This document shows, piece by piece, positions 1-8,489 of a stretch of 38,441 bases of DNA (positions are counted from its first letter, which is position 1; the number at the start of each line of letters is the position of its first letter). A model generated the notes under the pieces. It did not search any database. It was not told the DNA's origin and saw only the letters and a program-made list of their open reading frames with translations. A program made the translations under genes and the position numbers. This DNA is from an uncultured Geobacteraceae bacterium (GTDB lineage: Bacteria; Desulfobacterota; Desulfuromonadia; Geobacterales; Pseudopelobacteraceae). Location: the NCBI GenBank assembly GCA_903876875.1, contig CAIRBT010000167.1, positions 1 through 38,441 of the forward strand, read 5' to 3'.

Positions 1-367
1 AGAGGAAATCATCGAACTATTGGAATTCATCGATGATGCCCTGTTCATAACCGACACCATGAAAAATCAGCTGTTTGACGAAGAGGCCACAAGCATACTG
101 GAGGAAGAAAAAATGGCATATGTATCCGGTTTCAGACAAAGAGCAATCAATCAAGGCAGGCAGGAAGGTTTAATTGAAGGCAAGATGGAAGGTCTCATGG
201 AAGGCCTAATGGAAGGTATTCAAGGAATGTTTGAAATAAAATTTGGTAACTTACCTGCGGATATGCAGAAAAAGATGATGGCAATAACTGATCTTGCAAA
301 ACTGGAGTCGCTCAAAAATGGTATCAAAAGAGCAACGGATTACGAACAGGTTCAGAGGTTGTTATAG
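1..367 (+). CDS. Rpn-family (PD-(D/E)XK) nuclease/putative transposase, C-terminal part
   Basis: The reading frame is open from the first base of the window, so this is the 3' end of a longer gene and its true start lies outside. The visible ~121 residues show the usual tail of Rpn/PD-(D/E)XK 'recombination-promoting nuclease' proteins: an acidic helical stretch, then a short repeated Gly-Met-Glu-Gly segment (the DNA has a degenerate 12-nt ATGGAAGG-type repeat at about 187-222), then a helical end. The catalytic domain is not in the window. Family members act in recA-independent recombination or are carried as multicopy mobile-like genes. The assignment rests on the repeat tail and general composition. 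Confidence 0.6.
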   Translation, partial: EEIIELLEFIDDALFITDTMKNQLFDEEATSILEEEKMAYVSGFRQRAINQGRQEGLIEGKMEGLMEGLMEGIQGMFEIKFGNLPADMQKKMMAITDLAKLESLKNGIKRATDYEQVQRLL

Positions 368-472
368 ACGTATCAAAAATACCAATCAGCCTCACGATTA
401 CTTCACGAAAAAACCGGAATAAACGCAGTCCATGCACCACCCCGTTGAGGTTGTACACGGCTCATATCCAAT

Positions 473-576
473 CGGCCTTTCAGGCCGCCATCAAAACCGA
501 AATCGAAATCAAACAATTGCCCGGCGGGCAATCGGATGGTAGCCGGGGGGACCTCCCCCCGGAATGGCTATCGTCC
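473..576. repeat. Cluster of three hairpins (REP/mobile-element-like or structured RNA)
   Basis: Hairpin 1 is CGGCCT/AGGCCG with a 3-nt loop (473-487). Hairpin 2 is ATTGCCCG/CGGGCAAT with a 1-nt centre (516-532). Hairpin 3 is long: 534-551 pairs with 554-576. Its core is CCGGGGGGA/TCCCCCCGG, and its outer arm GGATGGTAG/CTATCGTCC pairs fully if G-U pairs are allowed, with a short bulge at 563-567. No T-run follows, so it is not a normal terminator. It could be a REP-type palindrome, a mobile-element remnant or a structured RNA. Confidence 0.6.
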
Positions 577-610
577 TTTCCCAAATCCATGCACTACCCA
601 GTGACCGGGG

Positions 611-744
611 TTGGTACATATAAATCGACTTTAAAAGGTTTTAGAGTAGGAAGGTGTAATAAAAAGCTGCCGACGATAAGAATTTGTCGAGTTTAGTGAA
701 ATCTGCACGTTTCTGTTGACAATGCTTTTCATGGTATGTACCAA
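611..744. repeat. 134-bp segment bounded by a 10-bp inverted repeat
   Basis: TTGGTACATA (611-620) is repeated exactly in inverted orientation as TATGTACCAA (735-744). Both copies have a G-run (or its complement) close outside. The enclosed sequence has no gene. This may be a small non-autonomous element or a chance repeat. Confidence 0.35.
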
Positions 745-809
745 TTCTCCCCACAGTAAATGGGAAGGGTTTCAATTTTTTCCGTCAACACCATCCCAGG
801 AGACTTACT

Positions 810-1553
810 ATGACCCATATACTTATCGCTTCCCCCACCTACGATGGCTCGGTTCGTAAGGAATATATGCAGGCTATTATGCAACTGACCGATTATTTCC
901 GTCAGTCTGATATTGGCTGGGACATTGTGCTCGAACCATGTACCATGCTGCACACTATGCGCAGCGTCATGGCCAGTAAGGCACTGCATGACAGCAACGT
1001 CACCCATCTCCTCTTCGTTGATACGGATATGGGCTTTTCGGTATCGTCGATCATTAAACTTATCAAAACGGAAAAAGACATTATCGGCTGTGCCTATCCG
1101 TACCGAACTATTCCACTCCACCTTCCCGTTACCCGCCCGTCGACTTCACTGCGTCAGACAATTAGTGAAACCGTTCCCTATGCGATTACATTCTCACCGG
1201 GGGTCACCACGGTGGATGTGACTGATGGAATCTGCGAAGTTGCTGCCATCGGCACCGGACTGCTGCTTATCAGTTGCCAGGCACTACAAACAATGGTGGA
1301 GCGGGGAACGGTTGAGACGTTCAGGACTACTTTTCCCTATAATCAGTGGTATTCGGAGGCTGCCTATTACGGTTTTTTTGACCATATTAAGGTGGATGGC
1401 AGTTATATCGGTGAGGATTACTCCTTCTGTCACCGCTGGATAACAGAATGTCAGGGGACTATTCATGCCCTGGTGGATGCAGAAATTATGCATATTGGAA
1501 ACCTGCCGGTCATCGGGCGCTATATGGATCGGCTCAAGACCGGTGCCCTATGA
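810..1553 (+). CDS. Putative GT-A-fold glycosyltransferase
   Basis: A 247-residue protein starting at ATG 810 with AGGAG 7 bases upstream. It opens with a β-strand and SPTYDGSV, as in nucleotide-diphospho-sugar transferases. It has a DTD motif at residues 71-73 (after HLLFV) that would be the metal/nucleotide-sugar binding DxD, a GTGLLLI strand at about 148-154, and a GEDYSF motif at 201-206 placed like the catalytic-base region of inverting GT-A enzymes. There is no signal peptide or membrane span, so it is probably cytoplasmic. It stands alone and converges with the kinase gene, overlapping its 3' end by 6 bases. Donor and acceptor cannot be inferred. Similar proteins occur as singletons in phages and bacteria. 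Confidence 0.6.
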   Translation: MTHILIASPTYDGSVRKEYMQAIMQLTDYFRQSDIGWDIVLEPCTMLHTMRSVMASKALHDSNVTHLLFVDTDMGFSVSSIIKLIKTEKDIIGCAYPYRTIPLHLPVTRPSTSLRQTISETVPYAITFSPGVTTVDVTDGICEVAAIGTGLLLISCQALQTMVERGTVETFRTTFPYNQWYSEAAYYGFFDHIKVDGSYIGEDYSFCHRWITECQGTIHALVDAEIMHIGNLPVIGRYMDRLKTGAL

Positions 1554-4382
1554 CGCGCCAACGGGAGGCGTAACGGCAAGCCATTTTTCTATCATTTCAG
1601 CAAGCTGCTGCTTTCGCACCGGCTTGGTCAGGAAATCATTCATCCCAACTGAATAGCAGAGATCACGGTCATTACTCAGGGCGTTGGCGGTCAAGGCTAT
1701 AATTGGAATATGCCGGTTCCGCGCCGCCGCAGCAACGGAGCGGATCATTGTTGTGGCATCATAGCCATCCATTTCCGGCATCATACAGTCCATGAGCACA
1801 AGATCATAATCGGAGGTTTCAAGGGCACGCACCGTCTCAAAACCATCGTTGGCAACATCCACCGTATACCCCAACTGTTTCAAAAGCTTAAGTGCAACTT
1901 TTTGATTAATGATATTATCTTCAGCAAGCAGAATGCGTACGTCGGAGGAAGGACGTCCGCCAGCGGTCGTACTGGTATGGTGTCTGCTACCGGCTGCTGT
2001 GACATCCAAAAGGGCTGGTGCTCTTTTTTGGGAAGGATTTACTGATTCACTACACGGCAGGGCAATATAACGTTTGAGTTGGGCCTGACGTACCGGTTTC
2101 AAGAGATTACCGTCGTAACCATACTGCTTCAGGGTAGCGTCATCTTCCCGCTGCCCCACTGAACTCAACATAATCAGCCGAACCCCATTAATGGCCGGTT
2201 CATTTCTAATGCGCCACCCTACCCCTCGCACGTCCATATCTCGAAAATAGCGGTCAACCAGAACCAGACGGTACGGTTCATGACGAGCGGCAGCTTCCTT
2301 TAACAGATGGAATGCTGTTTCGGCACTGTCGGTCACGGAGCAGCGACACCCCCAGTCGGTAATAGTAGTGGCCAGTTGTTTCCGCAGTGACACATTACCG
2401 GACACCACCAACACGCCAACTCCGGCACTCTTTTCGAGAAAGGCAGTCAGCTCGCGGTGTGCCGTCACTGCTGTTGCTGCCGAGGCGGTCCCAAAACGCA
2501 CTGTGAAGAGAAATGTGGAGCCCTGACCTTCAACGCTGGTGGCCGATATGTCACCCCCCATCAATTCGGCAAGTTGTTTGCTGATGGAGAGTCCCAGTCC
2601 CGTCCCCCCATACTTACGTGCAGTTGAGCCATCGGCCTGGGTAAACGGGCTGAAGATAGCATCGAGACGCTCCGCCGGAATGCCTATGCCGGTGTCAGTG
2701 ACTTCAAACTGCACCATCACCGTCTCTTCCGTTGCAAATGCCAACTCTGCGCGAATGATAATTTCACCACGTTCAGTAAACTTGATGGCATTACCCACCA
2801 GATTGGTCAAGATCTGACGCACCCGACCGGCATCACCCGTTAACATTGGCGGAAGAGTGGGATCTATCTGACAATAGAGTTCAAGCCCCTTATCTGCAGC
2901 ACACAGAGAAAGTATTTCCGTTATATCCTCGACGGTGGCAACCAGATTCAGTTCGTCCAGCTCCAGGTCAACCTTACCCGCCTCTATTTTTGAAAAGATC
3001 AGAATATCATTAATGAGATCAAGGAGACTCTCACCACTCTTTCTGATGATTTCCGTATATTCGTGCTGCTCCGCCGTAAGTTCTGTATCAAGAAGTATGC
3101 CGGTCATGCCAATGACACCATTCATGGGGGTACGAATTTCATGACTCATGGTCGATAGGAACGTACTTTTTGATTCTGCCGCCGCCACGGCCCGATCCTT
3201 TTCCCATTGCAGCTCATTGAGAGCCAGCTTAAGTTCGGTAATATTCTCATGGGAAATTACTGCAAATGGTTCACCACCAAGTGTAAACCGGTTAATCCGA
3301 CATATAAACCATCGATAGGCATCGGGCAAATGACAGGAGTATTCCCTGACAAACTCGGTGACCGTACCATTCATGACCCCCCTGATGGCGTCTGCAACTG
3401 GCGACGACTCACCACTGTCCCCCCCCAGCCCAAAACAGCTACACGCAGCAAGATAGGCGGCGCCAACTCCGCACATACCCTCAGGAGCGTTGTTCTCCTG
3501 GGCAAAGGTGTTCCAGGCATGATTGGTCATGACTATCTGCCCAGAACCGTCAATCACGCAGATATGGGCACTTAACCCGTCGACGGTGGCTGAAATAAAC
3601 TGTTCGGCTGTGCGTCGTTGCTCCTCCAATGCTTTCTGTGAGGTAACGTCCTGTAATATCCAGATACTTCCTTCAGAGGGTTTATCCGGATTAATCGCCT
3701 TACCGGTAAATTTCCCGACAAACACGCTGCCGTCAAAACGACGCAACCTCGCTTCCGTTCCAAAGGTACCTCCTTTGGAAAGCAGTGGATATGCATTCTG
3801 ACCAACATCATGATAATCCTCATCTGACACATACAAACTTCTGGTATCCACACCGGCTAGCAGGCTTGAATCACAGCCGACAATTTCACCAAAGGTATTA
3901 TTTACCCACACATAATGGCGTTCATTAATATGGGCAATGCCAACACCGGAGTTTTCCAAAATAATGTTCTGCATATCTATCTGACTGAGTAGTTCGTTTT
4001 CGACGAAAACACGATGTGAAATGTCACGGATTCTGACAGAAAGGAAGCCTCCTGCGACAAAAAGTTTTTTAAGAATGACCTCCGTATGAACTTCTCGTTG
4101 TCCATCGCTCAGTTGGATTATTTCAAAGAAATGTGTACCGATTTCCCGCGCAGTGGCAATGCTGTCAGTAAGTAGATTCTGTGATAGACAACCATCGGGC
4201 TGGCAGGGGGGAACGAAACATCTGAGACCACGACCACACAACTCCTCCCGGCGGACTGCGTAGAAAACTTCCGCACTCCTGTTGCAGTCAACGATTATCC
4301 CCTCTTCCGTCACAAGCAGAAGAACGTCATCGGCTTCCTCAAATATTTGCCGGTACAGACTATCGATCAAGGCACTATTCAT
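1548..4382 (-). CDS. Hybrid sensor histidine kinase (PAS x3, HisKA, HATPase, two receivers)
   Basis: A 944-residue soluble hybrid kinase. Three PAS domains lie at roughly 5-125, 130-255 and 262-395. The dimerisation/phosphoacceptor helix carries the H-box SHEIRTPMNG, with His414 as phosphorylation site. The HATPase domain follows with N (LVGNAIKFTE), G1 (DTGIGIP) and G2 (GTGLGLS) boxes. The first receiver (~650-765) keeps a candidate Asp710 and a KP motif, but its N-terminal acidic pair is replaced (VVSGN), so it may be degenerate. The last receiver (~815-935) is canonical, with Asp865 in MDCMMPEMDG. No membrane span is seen, so it probably senses a cytoplasmic signal through PAS. There is no DNA-binding output or cognate regulator next to it. 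The target is unknown. Confidence 0.92.
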   Translation of the reverse strand: MNSALIDSLYRQIFEEADDVLLLVTEEGIIVDCNRSAEVFYAVRREELCGRGLRCFVPPCQPDGCLSQNLLTDSIATAREIGTHFFEIIQLSDGQREVHTEVILKKLFVAGGFLSVRIRDISHRVFVENELLSQIDMQNIILENSGVGIAHINERHYVWVNNTFGEIVGCDSSLLAGVDTRSLYVSDEDYHDVGQNAYPLLSKGGTFGTEARLRRFDGSVFVGKFTGKAINPDKPSEGSIWILQDVTSQKALEEQRRTAEQFISATVDGLSAHICVIDGSGQIVMTNHAWNTFAQENNAPEGMCGVGAAYLAACSCFGLGGDSGESSPVADAIRGVMNGTVTEFVREYSCHLPDAYRWFICRINRFTLGGEPFAVISHENITELKLALNELQWEKDRAVAAAESKSTFLSTMSHEIRTPMNGVIGMTGILLDTELTAEQHEYTEIIRKSGESLLDLINDILIFSKIEAGKVDLELDELNLVATVEDITEILSLCAADKGLELYCQIDPTLPPMLTGDAGRVRQILTNLVGNAIKFTERGEIIIRAELAFATEETVMVQFEVTDTGIGIPAERLDAIFSPFTQADGSTARKYGGTGLGLSISKQLAELMGGDISATSVEGQGSTFLFTVRFGTASAATAVTAHRELTAFLEKSAGVGVLVVSGNVSLRKQLATTITDWGCRCSVTDSAETAFHLLKEAAARHEPYRLVLVDRYFRDMDVRGVGWRIRNEPAINGVRLIMLSSVGQREDDATLKQYGYDGNLLKPVRQAQLKRYIALPCSESVNPSQKRAPALLDVTAAGSRHHTSTTAGGRPSSDVRILLAEDNIINQKVALKLLKQLGYTVDVANDGFETVRALETSDYDLVLMDCMMPEMDGYDATTMIRSVAAAARNRHIPIIALTANALSNDRDLCYSVGMNDFLTKPVRKQQLAEMIEKWLAVTPPVGAS

Positions 4383-4470
4383 CAGACTCCATCAGAGCAG
4401 ATCACCGGTGTGATCCAACTATCCTTTCGCAAAGAAGAGTTAACACATGAAACAGTATTAACAACCTGTT

Positions 4471-4500
4471 TTCGTAGCGTATTGAACGGTAGTCTGTCAA
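4471..4500 (-). promoter_or_regulatory. Candidate promoter of the hybrid kinase gene
   Basis: On the minus strand, TTGACA (4500-4495) is followed after 18 bases by TACGAA (4476-4471), in the 166-base gap ahead of the kinase start. The -35 is a perfect match and the -10 is weak. Confidence 0.25.
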
Positions 4501-4548
4501 GGAAATAATAAATGTACCTTGAGCCTCTGTGCAAACGACAAAATATCC

Positions 4549-5076
4549 TTAAAACGTGAGCTCCCTGTTACGATAGATCTGCTCCAGTATCCTTTTTCCG
4601 TCCTCGCGGGGAAAACGCATCATTTTCCCATCCAGGGTGATTTCAATTTTTGATACCATCGCCAGATAAAAAGCCCCGTCAGGTTCCACGACAAATTTGA
4701 CCTCCACCCCTTCACGGGATATTCCTTTATTAATCACCTTGATATTGAGAGATTTACTTTTAAAGAGTCCCCTAAAATCCACATACACCTTGTTTACACT
4801 GTTCTTTGTTTCCTTCCACTCACGGCTGTCAAAGTATTCATACCGGTCAAAAACCGTGCCGATGGAGGTGGTACCAAAGTCTGGCAACTTCTGTTCCCGA
4901 ATGGTGTCTGCCAGATACTGCTCCGGTGGTGCCCCCTTTTGAGCCACACCGTGGGGAGCAAGGGGGCGAGTATTCTTGTTCTGTGCTGCCTGTGGTGCTC
5001 TATCGGATTCCTGTGTACAACCGGCAAGTGCAATGGCAACAGCAAGAGTGAGCGACAGTAACAATGGTGTCTGCAT
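4549..5076 (-). CDS. Small lipoprotein of unknown function
   Basis: A 175-residue protein with a short hydrophobic signal and lipobox LAGC (lipidated Cys19), hence a membrane-anchored periplasmic or outer-membrane protein. A Pro/Ala/Gln-rich linker (~20-50) is followed by a compact β-rich region ending in a helix. No family is recognised. It lies 24 bases downstream of ccsA and reads in the same direction, so it is likely the last gene of the cytochrome-maturation operon. A role in c-type cytochrome assembly is only a guess from position. Confidence 0.75.
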   Translation of the reverse strand: MQTPLLLSLTLAVAIALAGCTQESDRAPQAAQNKNTRPLAPHGVAQKGAPPEQYLADTIREQKLPDFGTTSIGTVFDRYEYFDSREWKETKNSVNKVYVDFRGLFKSKSLNIKVINKGISREGVEVKFVVEPDGAFYLAMVSKIEITLDGKMMRFPREDGKRILEQIYRNRELTF

Positions 5077-5100
5077 GACAGATTACCCCTCCCAAAAAGG

Positions 5101-5925
5101 TTAATGTTCAATCCTGAATCCTGAGTGAAATGTTTCAACGGAGAAAGGGATACCCCAGTAACTGATAATCATGGCAAACATGGCACAGATGGCATACCAC
5201 GCCAATTTCCCCCCCCGCCAGCCAAAGGTGACCCGCAGATGCAGATAGATGCCATAAATAAGCCATGAAACCAGCGACCAGACCTCTACCGGATCCCAGT
5301 TCCAATAGGTGCCCTTCACTTGATTAGCCCAGAAGCAACCGGTGACAATCATTAAGCCATAGAGAATAAACCCGGCGGCAATGAAGCGATATGACAGGTT
5401 ATCAATATCGGACAGCGAGGGGAGTTTATCATAGACCCCTCCGGACTTTTTCTCCTTGAGCAGATAGAGTAATCCCAATCCCGCAGCAATCAGCACCGAG
5501 GCGAAACCGGCCGTTGCTCCGACGATATGTGCCCAGATCCAGCCACTTTGCAGTGCCGGTGCCAGGGTGGCGGCGACTTCTTTGATCAGGGTAGCCGCCC
5601 ATCCCATGAGGACAAAGGCAACCGGCATGACCAGGACGCCGAGTGGTTGGAGTTTTTTTGTGCTAAACTGGAAGACCAGGAAGAACAGCACTATCATGAG
5701 GACCCCCAGGGTAAGGGATTCTGAGATGGATATGAAGGGAGAGATACCGGTTGCCGACCACCGGAGGGCAATCACCGCCACATGGGGAAGGAAGCCGGCC
5801 AGGGCACTGAACAGACCGATGGTGAAGAGCTTGTCTTTCAGGGTGATCAGACCGAAGATGTAGCTGAAGGTACTGAGTCCGTACAGTGAAACGGCGATCC
5901 AGAACAACATGAGTTCGGTTTTCAT
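5101..5925 (-). CDS. ccsA: Cytochrome c maturation protein CcsA-type (haem handling)
   Basis: A 274-residue integral membrane protein with about eight predicted spans. It carries the tryptophan-rich WWD signature of haem-handling proteins near residue 200 (WANQVKGTYWNWDPVEVWSL) and a conserved His in HIVGATAGF. In System II this protein, together with ResB, moves haem across the membrane and ligates it to apocytochrome CXXCH sites. The gene starts 18 bases after resB with an AAAGGAGT ribosome-binding site, so the two are co-transcribed. Naming is confusing in databases: the CcsA-like protein is often labelled CcsB. Length and motif are normal. Confidence 0.9.
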   Translation of the reverse strand: MKTELMLFWIAVSLYGLSTFSYIFGLITLKDKLFTIGLFSALAGFLPHVAVIALRWSATGISPFISISESLTLGVLMIVLFFLVFQFSTKKLQPLGVLVMPVAFVLMGWAATLIKEVAATLAPALQSGWIWAHIVGATAGFASVLIAAGLGLLYLLKEKKSGGVYDKLPSLSDIDNLSYRFIAAGFILYGLMIVTGCFWANQVKGTYWNWDPVEVWSLVSWLIYGIYLHLRVTFGWRGGKLAWYAICAMFAMIISYWGIPFSVETFHSGFRIEH

Positions 5926-5943
5926 GAATGACTCCTTTTGTGG

Positions 5944-7035
5944 TTAGAGGCCTGCGAGTTGTGCAGCATCTTGATTGGTTTTTCTCACTATTCGACCGAT
6001 TGTTGTAATAATCATACCGGCCAGACCGATCCACAAACTGCCCAGAACGATCGCTTTACCCGGTTCGTAGCGTACGACCATGCCAACCCAGTAGCGCATT
6101 TCCCGGGGGATAACAACAGAGTTGCCAAGGGAAAATGGTTGGCCAATGGCAATTTTTCCCCTGGTCAACGTTGATGTCTCTTCGGGATTTCCCGCGCCAT
6201 CCAGTGGGTGTGCCATGAACGTTACCGTACCGCTCCGTTCCCCCAGGGGGGACGGTTCAAAGGCTGTTTGCAGCGCGAATAAGGGTTTCTCCGGGGGAGC
6301 CGGAAAGGGGCCAAAATCGGCTACAACCGTATCCCGCTCACGGTGACCGGTGACATAGCGATATCTGCCGGTGGTACCGACAGGAATACTCTGTAAAGGC
6401 ACATGGGCTCCGTACAGTTCCTTCCCCTGGTGGTCGGCAAGCACCAGTAGCAGCGAATACCCCTCCTTGTCGTTGAAATAATCAAAGCCCTGGTGTGACA
6501 ATTTATGAGTAACGTAGATCAAACCCTGTTTTTTGTTATTATGTTCACCAACCGCCACCTCGTAGGCAACCCGTTTGTCATCACCGGCGACCTTGTATCC
6601 CACATGCATCTTTATCAGAGTGGTTTCGCCCTTTAATCGGGCAAAGGAAAAGAATTTCCCCTGTTCACAGGTATCATAACTTTGGGGGTCGCCACTCACC
6701 AGCGTTTCCCCCTCCGTGAGACGAAGTGACCCGCGAAAATAAAACAGGCTGTTATAGACAACTCCCAGGAACATGGTGACAAAACTGAGATGGAACAGGA
6801 TCATGCCAAAAGAGATGACTGTCACCGTTCGCCCCCAGATTCGACCAAAGAAACAACAGGCGACATTTATAACAAGTAGTACCAACAGGCCATTAAACCA
6901 GAGGGTGGCAAACACCATGCGCCCCGCCTCGGCACCACGCCAGAGGGTGACACCTGACAAACAGCAGGCAAGAATTATGACCAAGAGTGCCATGGCCAAC
7001 CGAGCTGAGGACAGGACGGTAATAATGTTTTTCAT
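5944..7035 (-). CDS. resB: ResB-like cytochrome c biogenesis protein
   Basis: A 363-residue partner of CcsA in System II cytochrome c assembly. It has three N-terminal membrane spans (SSARLAMALLVIILACC, WFNGLLVLLVINVACCF and a third near VISFGMILFHLSF), a large periplasmic β-rich domain and a C-terminal span near 325-350. I chose the ATG at 7035 (MKNIITVL) because it overlaps the stop of the upstream radical SAM gene as ATGA, which gives translational coupling. The longer frame from 7146 adds 37 residues that only translate a CCTCCC-type palindromic repeat. It is shorter than many ResB proteins but typical for delta-proteobacterial short forms. Confidence 0.88.
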   Translation of the reverse strand: MKNIITVLSSARLAMALLVIILACCLSGVTLWRGAEAGRMVFATLWFNGLLVLLVINVACCFFGRIWGRTVTVISFGMILFHLSFVTMFLGVVYNSLFYFRGSLRLTEGETLVSGDPQSYDTCEQGKFFSFARLKGETTLIKMHVGYKVAGDDKRVAYEVAVGEHNNKKQGLIYVTHKLSHQGFDYFNDKEGYSLLLVLADHQGKELYGAHVPLQSIPVGTTGRYRYVTGHRERDTVVADFGPFPAPPEKPLFALQTAFEPSPLGERSGTVTFMAHPLDGAGNPEETSTLTRGKIAIGQPFSLGNSVVIPREMRYWVGMVVRYEPGKAIVLGSLWIGLAGMIITTIGRIVRKTNQDAAQLAGL

Positions 7036-8435
7036 AGGGGTAACGATGACGTAGTAATTCCTCCCTTTACAAAGGGGGGGCAAGCGGGGATTTGTGCATC
7101 CCTCGCACGTTCCCTTCCCGGCACCAGATTCCTTCCCTCTTGCCACTTTGCATAGGCAATTTTCACCCCGGCTCTCACCGGAAGTTGTGCCATGAGCGAC
7201 AGCATATGGGCGTAGGGAAAACCGGCCAGGGGAACCTTGAGCATGTGCCGCAACACCCGAGGCAGACTAAGCTGTTCCAGCAGACTTAGGTAGAACTGTT
7301 CCTCCCGCTTTTCAGGGGTCATGAGTGGATCCGGGTGTTCAAAGAGGGCGTAGGAACCGTTGTAGTACTCCCAGCCAAGCTCCTTATACAGATACGGCTC
7401 GTACTGTCTGGCCAGCACGGTGCCAGGGTACGGCACCACCAAGGACGGGTGCATACTGACCCCGAGTCGATCGGCAACCTCGATGGAGCGCTTGAAGTCA
7501 TCCAGGGTGTCCTCGCGGGAACCAAGCATGTAAAACAGCGATACGTCAATACCATGATCCTTGAGGGTACGCACCGCCCGCTCCCGATCAACACCAATTT
7601 TACCATTGGCGGCATAGGCCTTGAGACTCTTATCTGAAATGGCGTCCCAACCAACCCAGACCGAGAGGAGCCCCCCTTCCCGAGCAGCATTCAGCATACG
7701 CGATCCATTGGGAGAGAGTACGGGGCCCAGACTGCCGAACCCCATAAACTTCTTGTTGCTCCCCTTTAGGGCGGTAAACAGGTCGATGGCCCGCGTTGTT
7801 TCGCCACTCCACCACATGTTCTCATCGCCGATTTCGTACATTTTTTCCGGTATGGCAGCCACATCCCGCACCACGTCATCAATGGGACGAAAACGTATTT
7901 TGGCACCGAAAAAGGGCTTCACCGAGCAGAAGGTGCAGTTAAAAGGGCAGCCGCGAGAGGTATTGACTATCCTGAACTTGTGATTATCCTTGAGCATACC
8001 GTAGAGCGGAGTGGGCATACCGGAAAGGTCACTCCGTTCACCATGATAGAACGGCTTCATCCCCCCCTGAGAACAGTCACGAAGCACCTCTGGCCAGATG
8101 GATTCCGCCTCACCAACAACCACGGAATCGCCATGGAGCTTTGCCTCATCGGGAAGTGCCGAAGCGTGCATGCCACCAAAAACGACCTTGATACCCCGTT
8201 TCCTGAGGCTATCGGCAATCCGGTATCCCGGCACCGCCGTGGGAGTAAGGATACTGATGGCTGCAAGATCGCATTCAACAGTTTTATAGGCGTCCGGAGT
8301 GGCACTACCGCTGATAAGCTGTATTTCGATACTCGGATCTGCCTGTCGGGTAAGGGCAGCAAGGTATTCGAGAATCGGCGGTGCCACCGGCGTCCACCCG
8401 AATGGCAGGGGGGGAAATATAATACTAAGCTTCAT
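7032..8435 (-). CDS. Radical SAM protein with N-terminal B12-binding-like domain
   Basis: About 467 residues from ATG 8435, which has GAGG about 8 bases upstream (a GTG two codons earlier is possible). The N-terminal ~130 residues resemble a cobalamin-binding Rossmann domain (GGMHASALPDEA), but the DxHxxG base-off motif is not seen. The radical SAM core has the cluster motif C163-x3-C167-x2-C170 (SRGCPFNCTFCS) and a TIM-barrel body. Such proteins use a [4Fe-4S] cluster and SAM for methylations or rearrangements; the substrate is unknown. The last ~20 residues (PPFVKGG…) are encoded by a palindromic repeat that has become the 3' end. It lies 48 bases after the LuxE-like gene and is coupled to resB. 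Confidence 0.85.
   Translation of the reverse strand: MKLSIIFPPLPFGWTPVAPPILEYLAALTRQADPSIEIQLISGSATPDAYKTVECDLAAISILTPTAVPGYRIADSLRKRGIKVVFGGMHASALPDEAKLHGDSVVVGEAESIWPEVLRDCSQGGMKPFYHGERSDLSGMPTPLYGMLKDNHKFRIVNTSRGCPFNCTFCSVKPFFGAKIRFRPIDDVVRDVAAIPEKMYEIGDENMWWSGETTRAIDLFTALKGSNKKFMGFGSLGPVLSPNGSRMLNAAREGGLLSVWVGWDAISDKSLKAYAANGKIGVDRERAVRTLKDHGIDVSLFYMLGSREDTLDDFKRSIEVADRLGVSMHPSLVVPYPGTVLARQYEPYLYKELGWEYYNGSYALFEHPDPLMTPEKREEQFYLSLLEQLSLPRVLRHMLKVPLAGFPYAHMLSLMAQLPVRAGVKIAYAKWQEGRNLVPGRERARDAQIPACPPFVKGGITTSSLPL
7060..7080. repeat. CCTCCCTTT/AAAGGGGGG palindromic repeat inside the radical SAM 3' end
   Basis: CCCTTT-AC-AAAGGG with flanking C and G runs forms a dispersed-type palindrome. 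On the minus strand it encodes PPFVKGG, a peptide often seen where this kind of intergenic repeat has been captured by a reading frame. It sits just before the overlapping stop/start of the radical SAM and resB genes. Confidence 0.6.
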
Positions 8436-8489
8436 AGCCACCTCAGAAGATGTTTTTTCTCTGTTACCAAGTTACTTCCTTAGGTCACC

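Larger units (their letters stand above)
368..809. other. Gene-free structured intergenic region
   Basis: I see no convincing gene here. An 83-codon frame at 445-696 runs through strong hairpins and has no recognisable product. The stretch holds three consecutive hairpins (473-576) and a separate 10-bp inverted repeat (611-620/735-744). It ends with the AGGAG ribosome-binding site (798-802) of the following glycosyltransferase-like gene. A TTGACA at 716-721 could be a -35 for that gene, but no good -10 follows. Confidence 0.6.

Noticed and set aside
445-696. 83-codon plus-strand frame after the Rpn gene
   Set aside because: It runs through the hairpin cluster, has no ribosome-binding site or recognisable domain, and its length is explained by the GC-rich palindromes.
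7036-7146. 37-residue N-terminal extension of ResB
   Set aside because: It translates the CCTCCC palindromic repeat and overlaps the radical SAM gene; the ATGA-coupled start at 7035 directly precedes the first membrane span.
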